Source: an uncultured Lachnospiraceae bacterium (GTDB lineage: Bacteria > Bacillota > Clostridia > Lachnospirales > Lachnospiraceae). Taken from it: a stretch of 22,579 nucleotides of DNA. The notes under the pieces are model-generated. The model was given only the letters and a program-made list of their open reading frames with translations. It ran no database searches and was not told the origin of the DNA. A program made the translations under genes and the position numbers. Location of the stretch: positions 1-22,579 of the forward strand of contig CAKSAI010000015.1 in the NCBI GenBank assembly GCA_934434905.1, in the 5' to 3' direction. Positions 9,217 through 18,000 of the stretch are shown in pieces; the first letter of the stretch is position 1; each line of letters starts with the position of its first letter.

Positions 9217-10128
9217 GTGAAAGAGAGAAAAGGGAAGAAAAGAAAGAATGTCATGAGAAAAAGGGATCGGGCAGGATACATTTTTACCCTTCCGTTTATT
9301 CTGGGGCTGCTGTTTATATTTATTCCTGCAGTAATCAACCTGTTTCGCTTTTCACTTAACGATATACAGGTGCTGACCGGGGGCAGGGGCTATCGTCTGG
9401 ACTTTGCGGGGCTGTCCTATTATCACAAGGCTCTGATGGAAGATCCCAAGTTCAACCGTATGCTGGTGGAATTGTTAGGGACGGTTCTGGTGCAGACACC
9501 GGTGATACTGATCTTCAGTCTTCTGATCGCTTCTATGCTGAATCAGAACCTTAAAGGGCGGGCCGTAGCCAGGATGATTTTCTTCATTCCGGTGGTGGTG
9601 TCCACAGGTGTCATAGCATATGTTCAGAACAACTGGGTATCCGTCATGACGGTCAGCGATCTTGGAAATGCGCTGACCGGAGGAGAGGGAGCTGGTTTAT
9701 ATGATATTTTGAGTCAGGTGAATGTCGGACAGGGGTTGATCCAGGTGGTCATTAGTGCGGCGGCAGGACTGAATAAGATCGTTCGATCCGCCGGTATGCA
9801 GATATTTGTACTGCTGGCTGCCTTGCAGGAGGTTCCGGATTCCATGTATGAGGCTGCCAAGGTGGAGGGCTGTTCTGCCTGGGAATGCTTCTGGAAGATT
9901 ACGATTCCATCGGTAGTTCCGCAGATCGTTATATGCGGGGTGTACACGCTGATCAGTATCTTCACAGCTACCGATACAGATATATATACCTATATCTCCG
10001 ATCAGGAATTCAAGAATAATCAGCTGTCCTTTGCAGCGGCCATGAATGTACTGTACCTTCTTGTAGTCGGACTTTGTATATTGATCGGAGCAGGAGTGAT
10101 CAAGCTTGCAGGCAGAAATAAGGATTAG
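9217..10128 (+). CDS. Sugar ABC transporter permease, MalF type (second pair)
   Basis: This membrane subunit is 303 residues long, starting at a GTG at 9217 with AGGGAG seven bases upstream. An in-frame ATG at 9253 is a weaker alternative. A strongly basic N-terminus (KERKGKKRKN) precedes the first span (FTLPFILGLLFIFIPAVINL). The EAA loop is intact: E212-A-A-K-V-E-G, followed by KITIPSVVPQI. It differs clearly in sequence from the permease at 2773, so this is a second transporter rather than a recent duplicate. The gene starts four bases after the DUF5696 stop, which implies translational coupling. Its binding protein is inferred to be the lipoprotein at 11124. Confidence 0.92.
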   Translation: MKERKGKKRKNVMRKRDRAGYIFTLPFILGLLFIFIPAVINLFRFSLNDIQVLTGGRGYRLDFAGLSYYHKALMEDPKFNRMLVELLGTVLVQTPVILIFSLLIASMLNQNLKGRAVARMIFFIPVVVSTGVIAYVQNNWVSVMTVSDLGNALTGGEGAGLYDILSQVNVGQGLIQVVISAAAGLNKIVRSAGMQIFVLLAALQEVPDSMYEAAKVEGCSAWECFWKITIPSVVPQIVICGVYTLISIFTATDTDIYTYISDQEFKNNQLSFAAAMNVLYLLVVGLCILIGAGVIKLAGRNKD

Positions 10129-10147
10129 AGGAAGGAGATGAGAGAGA

Positions 10148-11026
10148 ATGAAGGATAGAAAAAGAATCTATGCAAAGCTGTCTAAGCTTCTGGTCGTTGT
10201 ATTACGGCTGGTACTTATTGTAGGTTTGTGCTATATCATCTTAAAACCGTTGATCCAGTACTTCCTCTATGCCTGTATGTCTCTGGAGGATTACCGGGAT
10301 TATACGGTGTCCAATATACCAAAGCACTGGTCCTTGTATAATTGGAAGAAGGCTGCGGAGCTTCTTAAGCTGTTTGATGGGGCTGGAGCACGTTCGCTGC
10401 TGTTTGCACTGTCCACGGCACTGCTTCAGATGGTTTCCAGCATGGTCATCGGTTATGGGCTGGCGCGCTTTCAGTTTCCGGGAAAGAAGATTCTTACTGT
10501 GATGCTGTTTGTGGTGATGCTGGTTCCGGGAACGGTGCTGCAGCTGCCGGAGTATTTTAAGTTCCGTTATTTTGGGGTTGGCGGGGCAACCGTGAACCTG
10601 ATCAACACGTTGACACCCTATTATATCCTGTCACTGACAGGGCTGGGACTAAAGCAGGCATTGTATATCTTTTTGATGCGTACCTTGTTTATGCAGATGC
10701 CTGTGGATCTTGAAAATGCGGCTTATATTGACGGGGCAGGAGTATTCCGGACGTTCCTTTCGGTAGCCGTACCGCAATGTAAGTCACTGATGATCACCGT
10801 ATTCCTGTTTGCCTTCTGCTGGACCTGGACAGATTCATCCTTTGCCAAAGCCTTTTATCCGGATATGTCACTGGTCAGCAGCAAGCTTCTGAGCCTGAGC
10901 GGAACCGACTTGGGAAATACACTCTATGCGGGGATTATCATGATGGTGGCTCCTATGTTATTATTGGTAATTGTCTGCCAGAAGCAGCTGGTGAAGAGTA
11001 TCTCCATGAGCGGCATGGCAAACTGA
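10148..11026 (+). CDS. Carbohydrate ABC transporter permease, MalG type (second pair)
   Basis: This 292-residue membrane subunit is preceded by a GAAGGAG ribosome binding site ten bases from its ATG. Around six hydrophobic segments are visible. The coupling loop is recognisable but divergent: E189-N-A-A-Y-I-D-G-A-G, then VAVPQCKS, where most relatives have EAA and a more regular LP-x-x-x-P ending. This could affect ATPase docking, but the core glycine and helix pattern are kept. The C-terminus ends SMSGMAN, like other MalG proteins. It lies 19 bases behind its MalF partner and 97 bases before a binding-protein gene, giving permease-permease-binding protein order, the reverse of the first transporter. 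Confidence 0.9.
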   Translation: MKDRKRIYAKLSKLLVVVLRLVLIVGLCYIILKPLIQYFLYACMSLEDYRDYTVSNIPKHWSLYNWKKAAELLKLFDGAGARSLLFALSTALLQMVSSMVIGYGLARFQFPGKKILTVMLFVVMLVPGTVLQLPEYFKFRYFGVGGATVNLINTLTPYYILSLTGLGLKQALYIFLMRTLFMQMPVDLENAAYIDGAGVFRTFLSVAVPQCKSLMITVFLFAFCWTWTDSSFAKAFYPDMSLVSSKLLSLSGTDLGNTLYAGIIMMVAPMLLLVIVCQKQLVKSISMSGMAN

Positions 11027-11107
11027 TGTTACATGGTTATGTATAAGATACGTCACAAATTTCAGGACGTTTATTTTCGAAAGAAATCTTATAAACAAAA
11101 GTAGATT

Positions 11108-11114
11108 AAGGAGG
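11108..11114 (+). promoter_or_regulatory. Strong ribosome binding site before the second binding protein
   Basis: AAGGAGG stands nine bases before the ATG at 11124, the closest match to the anti-Shine-Dalgarno sequence in the window. It fits the known need for binding proteins in excess over permeases. The gap 11027-11123 is AT-rich and could hold a promoter, but I see no convincing -35/-10 pair. Confidence 0.7.
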
Positions 11115-11123
11115 AAAAACACG

Positions 11124-12572
11124 ATGAAAAACATGAAAAGATTCCTGGCGCTGGGACTTGCGCTGACAATGCTGCTCACATCAGCAGCGTGTGGGGGAAA
11201 AGAACAGGGAAACAAAAATCCAACAGGGAACGACACAGCGGATGAGGGGGATTTCCCCAAGGTAGATCCGTATACCAAGAGCGAGGTGCAGGATCTGGGC
11301 GGTTATGAGTTCACGGTCGCAGCCAATTTCCAGTATTATGATGATCCTACAGGGGTAGATATGATCGTATCGGAACAGGCATGGCAGAGCCGACGGGAAG
11401 AGGTAGAGCAGCTCTACAACTGTAAGATCAAGGTGATTCCGGTACCGAATCTGTCTGCCAAGATCCTGGCCGGGGAGAAGGTGGCGGATCTGGTTCAGCT
11501 CGATCTGACGCAGCTTTACAGCGCCATCGGCGCCGGATATCTGCGTCCCTTAGATTCCATTGAGGGACTGGATATGAGTGATGAACGCTGGAGTTATACT
11601 TCCACTTATACAGATCTTGCCACCTATAAGGGAAGGCCTTATGCATTGTCCTATGCCACGCCAGCGGAAGTTCGTGGTGGTATCGTTTATAATAAGACGT
11701 TGTTAAAACAGCTTGGCATCACGGAGGATATTCCGACACTGGTGCGGAATGGAGAATGGACCTTTGACAAATTCCTGGAGTTGTGCCAGAAGGCAACGGT
11801 GGATGCCAACAACGACGGCGTGCCTGAGAGCTACGGTGTAATGTCCCAGTCCGGTGATAAGTACTGCAGTGATTTCATCAATGCCAACGGCGGACGGATG
11901 GCTGTCATGGATGAGGATGGTAAGGTGAAGGAGAACTTTTCCGACCAGAAGGTCATCAACGGTCTGACCTTTGCGACAGATCTGGCGAATACCTATAACG
12001 TGGCATACATTCCGGAATCCTGGAGAACCAAAGAGACCTTCCTGGCAGGAGGCTATAGCCAGCAGGATTTTGTCAACGAATTCGTCAATGGGAAAGCAGC
12101 CTTCTATATGTGTGAGACATGGGTTATGAATCAGCTGATCAAGCCGGCAGCTTCCGGGATTGAATATGGGTTTGCTCCCATGCCCAAGGGACCGGATGCG
12201 GAGGAGTATTCCTGTGACGGTCATTACATGCTGGGCTTTGGCATTACTGTCAACAATAAGGATCTGGATAAAGCAGTAGTGATCATAAATGCTCTGGCAG
12301 AACGGGCAGCCGGCTATGAAGGAAATGACTGGATCGATGCGGCCATAGAGGTAGAGTTCTTCCAGGATGGCGACACGGACAGCGTGGAGATATATAACCT
12401 GTTATATAAAAATTCAAACTTTGATTATATTTACGCCATCGATCACAACGAATTATACAATAAGGCTCTGCAGCCGGCAGCACTGTGGAATCAAGGAAGT
12501 CCCTCCAGCGTATTGAGTGCTATGCGGGGAACCATGCAGTCTTATCTTGATAATGTTTACAACCAGAAATAG
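11124..12572 (+). CDS. Lipoprotein extracellular sugar-binding protein
   Basis: This 482-residue protein captures a substrate outside the membrane and delivers it to a permease pair. The N-terminus has basic residues, a hydrophobic core and LLTSAAC, placing a probable lipid-modified cysteine at C23. The lipobox is imperfect, with S at -3, but a short Gly/Lys/Asn-rich linker follows as in lipoproteins. Binding-protein family features include GEKVADLVQLDLTQL, GIVYNKTLLKQLGI, WTFDKFLELCQKAT and ANNDGVPESYGV. Its length is normal for the family, unlike the 900-residue binding protein at the start of the window, and the two are only distantly alike. It is next to the permeases at 9217 and 10148 and is inferred to serve them. 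Ligand is unknown. Confidence 0.92.
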   Translation: MKNMKRFLALGLALTMLLTSAACGGKEQGNKNPTGNDTADEGDFPKVDPYTKSEVQDLGGYEFTVAANFQYYDDPTGVDMIVSEQAWQSRREEVEQLYNCKIKVIPVPNLSAKILAGEKVADLVQLDLTQLYSAIGAGYLRPLDSIEGLDMSDERWSYTSTYTDLATYKGRPYALSYATPAEVRGGIVYNKTLLKQLGITEDIPTLVRNGEWTFDKFLELCQKATVDANNDGVPESYGVMSQSGDKYCSDFINANGGRMAVMDEDGKVKENFSDQKVINGLTFATDLANTYNVAYIPESWRTKETFLAGGYSQQDFVNEFVNGKAAFYMCETWVMNQLIKPAASGIEYGFAPMPKGPDAEEYSCDGHYMLGFGITVNNKDLDKAVVIINALAERAAGYEGNDWIDAAIEVEFFQDGDTDSVEIYNLLYKNSNFDYIYAIDHNELYNKALQPAALWNQGSPSSVLSAMRGTMQSYLDNVYNQK

Positions 12573-12620
12573 GTTTCCCGTATTCAGCTTTTTGAAACAA
12601 TAGTAGAGAGGAAAAATGGC

Positions 12621-15059
12621 ATGAAAAATAGACAAAGACAAGCCCTCAGCAGTATATTGACCGGGATCTTTGTTCTGTGTTTTCTCCTGCAGTCGCTGCC
12701 TGCCGTGGAGGTTCAGGCAGCAGCCTTTCCGGTCTATCAGGCCGGAAAGGATATTGATTACACGGATGGAGAAGGTGCAGGAGTGGAACTGACACACCGG
12801 AGGGAGGAAGAGGCCGTTACAGCTTCTTATGAGCTGAATGATACAAGGCTGACCAGAAATGCTACATATTATATGTCCATGCAGGTGAAGTTTGACAATT
12901 CTCACAGCTGGGTGATACGGCTTCGTAATGTAACCTGCAAGATCAAGGGTGAGACCGTAACGGGAAATATGGAATTCCGTCTCTTTAAAAACAACGGTGT
13001 CTTGCAGGTAGGGGGGAAAGGAATTGATAACTGGCCTACCTTTTCCAATATCAGTGACGATACCTGGCATGAGGTCACGGTGCGCTCCGCAGTGGACAGC
13101 TTTGAGATATGGGTGGACGGTGTCCGGGGCCGGGGATTGTATTATCTGCCGGAGGTGACGGATATGGTCACCAACTATACCTGCCCGGCAGTGCAGTTAA
13201 GCGGCTGGAACAGCGGCACGGTGAAGAATATCCGGGTCTGGAATGACGGAGCAGCGGAAAATCCTGTTATGCCGGCTGACAAGGTAGCCCAGAGCATTGA
13301 GGCCCTGCCGGACGCCGTGTCGCTGAAGGCCCAAGATCGAAAGCAGGTTGCGGACGCAGCGGCGGCTTATGCGGCGTTAAGTGAGACAGAAAAGGCATAC
13401 GTACCCAATTACGATAAGCTATTGCAGCTGCAGCATGTCAGCAATGGCGGTGATAATGGGTATGATATTACGGTCAGCGGCAGTGCAAAAGGTCTTTTCT
13501 CGGAAGTATTTCCGGACGGTGTGCTTTCCCAGCAGAAGGGCAACTCACCGCGCAAGTATTATTTTGAGACGGAAGCCAGCCGGAATTCTACTTATTACAC
13601 GCAATGTGTGATCAATATGCAGCCGGATTCCAACTGCTTTGATATCGTTCTGCGCAATCAGAGCCATACGGTAGGCGGCAAGAAGGTCTCCGGTCCGATC
13701 AGTATCCGCATGTTCAGAAAGTCTGCAACAGTCTTAGACAGCAGGCAGAATGGGCTTAGCGAGTGGCTTAATTATTATGATATAGATCTCTTCAAGGGAA
13801 GTCACGTGATAACGGTGGAGAGTACGCCTACATCATGCACGCTGTGGATCGATGAGGCGAAATATGAGATTCCGGGATATCTTGACAAGGTTTCTGATGT
13901 GGACTGTATTCAGGCACAGTCCGGGATCTATCTGTCCGAGGAAGTAACCGGAACCGTCAGTGATATCCGTGTATGGAATGACCGCAATTCCGGAGCGGGC
14001 GGACAGAATCGGTATGCAGCCGGAGATGCAGCACGGATTGCAATCCTTGGTCTGCCAAAGCTTCAGAATCTTAGCCCGGCGGATGCTGCAGACATACAGG
14101 CGGCCAGGAAGCTTTGCGATGAGCTGTCGCAGAAGGAGCTGAAGTATGTGACGAATCTCGATAAGCTGGAACGTCTTGAGCGAGCCATGGATCTGCTGGA
14201 GAAGACTGGTGAGCATGCATATGCATTTCTGAAGGATGAACTGCCAACCGTAGAGGAGGATTACCTGAATCTGATCTCTACGGGAACTCTTTCGGTCCCG
14301 ACAGCCCATAGCAATCTGGTAAATTATAATACGCAGACACATGAATTGAATTTTAAGGACTGCAAGGAGTATATCAATACACCTTTTAAAGATATCAAGG
14401 GGATTACCCCGGAAGATACCTGGATGTTGAAATTCACGTATACGCCGCATGAATATTATTATGAGTATCCCTCCGCTGCATGGATGGGGCTTCGAATTAC
14501 TTTTTCCGGCTATACGGTGGGCGGAAACGGAAGCACGAAAGTGAATCGGCATCAGCTTGCTTTTATGGTGTCTCAATATGGGGTCATGTCAATCGAAAAC
14601 GGGAACAGTATGCCGAATTCGTTTCAGCCATTTAAACCGGAGCTTGGACAGAGCTACCAGGTGACTATGCTCTGTGAGCAAGGCCGGATGAAGGTATGGG
14701 TGGATGGAGAGGTGCTGGCATACTATGATGAACTGGCAGCTTTTCCCTTCCAGGTGGCATTTGAGAGCAGCCGCTGCAGATGTGATATTACCGATATCCA
14801 ACTTTATAACATGAGCAGTCCCACGGTCTTAAAGACGTCAGAAGAAAAGAAGGGCGGATTCCAGTATATCAATGACCTCTTGTATGATGTGAAAGGACTT
14901 ATACCGGAAGGGCATCTTATGGAGAAACAGTCCGTGTGGGTTCTTGCAGTGACGTTGACAATAGCTGTTATTATTCTGGCAGCGGTGGTCTGGATTGTCT
15001 GTCTGAAGAAAAGGGGAGTCAAGCACAAGAAAAGAGAGAAGGGGGGCAGTGACCAATGA
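12621..15059 (+). CDS. Surface protein with three concanavalin-like modules and C-terminal membrane anchor
   Basis: The 812-residue product has a signal peptide (cleavage near VQAAA, about residue 34). It then has three beta-sandwich modules of LamG/concanavalin type at about 37-210, 275-455 and 540-735. The first two are related to each other: both contain an LRN/VLRN strand, a VxGxxxFR/IRMF pattern, a module end of T-V-x-[ND]-I-R-V-W-N-D, and a preceding FEIWVDG or CTLWIDE strand. They are separated by helical modules of the kind LPxxVxLxxxxxVxxAxxxYxxLSxxEKxYV. A single membrane span lies at 771-794, followed by a basic tail, so the protein is held at the cell surface by its C-terminus; there is no LPXTG motif. 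The start is preceded by GAGAGG. The downstream GH13 gene overlaps its stop by ATGA, suggesting the two act together, probably with this one binding a glycan. I see no catalytic residues. Confidence 0.82.
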   Translation: MKNRQRQALSSILTGIFVLCFLLQSLPAVEVQAAAFPVYQAGKDIDYTDGEGAGVELTHRREEEAVTASYELNDTRLTRNATYYMSMQVKFDNSHSWVIRLRNVTCKIKGETVTGNMEFRLFKNNGVLQVGGKGIDNWPTFSNISDDTWHEVTVRSAVDSFEIWVDGVRGRGLYYLPEVTDMVTNYTCPAVQLSGWNSGTVKNIRVWNDGAAENPVMPADKVAQSIEALPDAVSLKAQDRKQVADAAAAYAALSETEKAYVPNYDKLLQLQHVSNGGDNGYDITVSGSAKGLFSEVFPDGVLSQQKGNSPRKYYFETEASRNSTYYTQCVINMQPDSNCFDIVLRNQSHTVGGKKVSGPISIRMFRKSATVLDSRQNGLSEWLNYYDIDLFKGSHVITVESTPTSCTLWIDEAKYEIPGYLDKVSDVDCIQAQSGIYLSEEVTGTVSDIRVWNDRNSGAGGQNRYAAGDAARIAILGLPKLQNLSPADAADIQAARKLCDELSQKELKYVTNLDKLERLERAMDLLEKTGEHAYAFLKDELPTVEEDYLNLISTGTLSVPTAHSNLVNYNTQTHELNFKDCKEYINTPFKDIKGITPEDTWMLKFTYTPHEYYYEYPSAAWMGLRITFSGYTVGGNGSTKVNRHQLAFMVSQYGVMSIENGNSMPNSFQPFKPELGQSYQVTMLCEQGRMKVWVDGEVLAYYDELAAFPFQVAFESSRCRCDITDIQLYNMSSPTVLKTSEEKKGGFQYINDLLYDVKGLIPEGHLMEKQSVWVLAVTLTIAVIILAAVVWIVCLKKRGVKHKKREKGGSDQ

Positions 15060-18000
15060 GAAAGAAGATCGGAAAAATCCTGGTTTGTATCGTCAGCCTG
15101 GCCGTGGTGATCGGATGCGGCATCTTTGCTTATGCCGCCTGGAAGGGATACCAGGAGGAAAAGAAGGCCATGGCCGCCGGAAGGAATGCGGAAATTGTGG
15201 AAGCATTCCATGACCAGGGCGGTATCTACATGTCACCCTCGGCACCGAAGAAAGATGAAGCTGTAACGATCCGGCTTCGGGGCAACCGTTATAATCTGAC
15301 GAAGGCTCAGATTCAGGTGACTACCGACCGTGGCACCACCTGGGAATGTTATGATATGGCCTATGAGAAGAAGGATGACACCGGGTATTATGACCTATGG
15401 GTAGGACAGATTCCGGCAAAGGAGGAGCCTTATTTCTATCGCTTTGCTGTGGGCAACGACGGGACCGAGGCAACCATGTATCTGGGTGTGGAAGGCTTGA
15501 AATCCTATCAGCTGGATGTCGAAGAGATGTTCTATTGCATGCCGGGCTTTGATACGCCCAAGTGGTCCCAGGGAGCCCTGTGGTATTATATCCATACCGG
15601 ACAGTTCTACAATGGGGATACCAGCAACGATATCTATCGGGAATACCTGATGAAGGATAACGCTTACGGAGATGATACTCAGTCCATGAGCCGTGGAAGC
15701 GGTGATCTGGCCGGAATTATTGAGAAGCTGGATTACATTCAGGATTTCGGTGTAACTGCATTGGCGTTAGGACCCTTCTTCAGTACATCTGAGATGTTTG
15801 GCTTTGGTACGGACAATATGGAAGCGGTGGAGACAGCCTACGGAACGGAGGAACAGATCCAGAAGCTGATCCGGGAGGTACACGATCGTGATATGAAAAT
15901 CACCACAGATATGGTTATCTCCTATGCCACCAATTATTCCAAGTATTATAATGCGTATGGATTCTTCCCGGGGGAGGGCGCTTATCAGTCAAAGGACAGC
16001 AAGTATTATCCCATGTTCCTATTCCCGCAGTGGCCTTATGATGGTGTGAAGATCTGGAACTCCATGGGACTTAACATTGCAAACGAGGATGCCGCAAAGC
16101 TTATATACAAGAATGCGGATTCCATGGTGTTGCGCTACCTCAATGAGCCGTACGGACTGGACGGTTATCGTTTTGACGCGGAGGAGAGCGTAGGAAACCT
16201 GGGCTATGAGTATGAACCGGAAAAATATTTTAACGGTATCCGGGAAGCGATCAAGGGAGTATCAGGGGAAAAGCTGATCCTGGCGGAGAACTGCACGGGG
16301 ATTGCGGACCAGTATAATGAACTCTTTGATTCCTCCTGGCAGAAGAACGGCTATTTTGCCATGAAGGACTGGATGAATGGGAAAAAGACCGGGACAGAGG
16401 TGCTGAAGGTTTTACAGGATAATCTGATCAATACAGCCAGACCGAGGGCATTGTCCTCCTACAATTTCCTGGGACAGCACGACGTAGTAAGGCTCTGGGA
16501 CGATACCGAAGAGCAGAAAAACGACATTGCAGCCGTATTGCTCCTGCAGATGACCTACATGGGGTCACCTGTTATCTACTACGGAGATGAAACCGGACTT
16601 ACCAATGGCTATTACCACAATCAGTCGGCCTCGAATTTCCTGTGGGATGAATCCCAGTGGGATTATGATATTTTAAACCTGGTGAAAGCTTTGGGGCAGG
16701 CCAGAAAGGAATACAGCTGCCTTAAGGATGGTGTGATCTGTCACGGAGAAGCAGACGATGCACAGCTGTTTTTAGCATTTGGACGTTTTGATGAAAATGG
16801 GGCTGTCATAACCCTGTGCAATAAGCAGGGCAAGACGATGGAGCACGAGATCAATGTAAGCCGTTATAACATATCGGACGGCGATGTGCTGACGGACTAT
16901 CTCACCGGAGCAGCTTATACCGTAAAGAACGGTAAGGTAGCCGTGAATGTGATTCCCGGAGGTACGCTGCTTGTAACCGGAAAGGCCAGCCAGTACCGGA
17001 GCCACTATACGGTTTCAAATATCGGTAAGGATCTTACCGTGGTGCAGAAGGATGAGAAGCAGTTCGAGCTGACCGGTAAGGGTGTGCTTTCCGGGAAGAA
17101 GGATTCCATCGGCTTTATGGAAGCGAAAGTATTCAACAACATGGCTCTTAGCGCAGAGATTACTCCGGGAAAGAAGGGAAAGGCTGCCTTGCTCTTCCGA
17201 AAGGATCAGGAAGCTGACAGTGCCCTCTATGCAGCAGTTGTGGAGAATGGAAGACTGACGGTGCTGGCGAGAAGCGAAGCAGGGGATTCCGTGGCAACGA
17301 TTACGGAGGCGGAGATTCCCGAAGGCGCGGCAGTACAGGTGGCGAGAGAGAACGGCAACCATTTCGTCACATATTACCGGGAGAGCGAAGAAGGCGCATG
17401 GACATTGGTGGATAAGAGTGCATGTGTCCTGGCAATGCCGGAGGAAATCTATGGAGGGATAACCTCCTTAAAGGGAAGCAGTGTCTTTGATAAGGTGACA
17501 CTGGAGGAAAAGGAACAGCAGATCTGCGATAGCTTTGATGAAGAAGCGCTGGGATCCATGTTTACCGCAGACGAAGGAACAACGCTGTCAGACGGACATC
17601 TGACGCTTAGGGCGGGAGAGAGCACGCCAGTCTTTGCATGGGCGAATGCACATACCGCTGACTTTACCTTCAAGACACGCGCAGGCGGCCTAAAAGACAG
17701 TGGAAACGGCACAGCTGCTGCCGGCGTTATGAGTATGGCGGATAAAGAGGATGCCGTTGTATTGGCAAGGACGCAGATTGATGGAAAGAATCTGTTGGTA
17801 TTCGGAAAGCTGCTGGATGGGAAGCTGCAGGTGTCTGGCTCCATGGAGGATTCTGATCCGGATGCAGATGTGAACTTACAGCTGCAGCGGATTGGAAGCA
17901 TGTATACTGCAGTTGTCAGCTATGATGACACCAACTGGCAGAAGATCGGTGGCAGCCTGTACTGCAACTATACAGAGCTGCACGCGGGACTCTGGACATG

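Noticed and set aside
11027..11123. Possible promoter or hairpin (GTTTAT at 11069-11074 with ATAAAC at 11091-11096) in the gap before the second binding protein
   Set aside because: Only six pairs around a long loop and no properly spaced -35/-10 boxes; too weak to call beyond the ribosome binding site.
12573..12620. GTTTC/GAAAC inverted repeat in the short gap before the concanavalin-module gene
   Set aside because: Five pairs across a 16-base loop with no U-tract is within chance.
13833..14576. Minus-strand open frame of 247 codons inside the concanavalin-module gene
   Set aside because: Its composition is that of an antisense shadow and it has no recognisable motif; the + strand frame explains the region fully.
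15101..15125. Possible lipobox (V-I-G-C) in the GH13 N-terminus
   Set aside because: The residues after the cysteine stay hydrophobic (GIFAYAAW), which suits a membrane anchor better than a lipoprotein.
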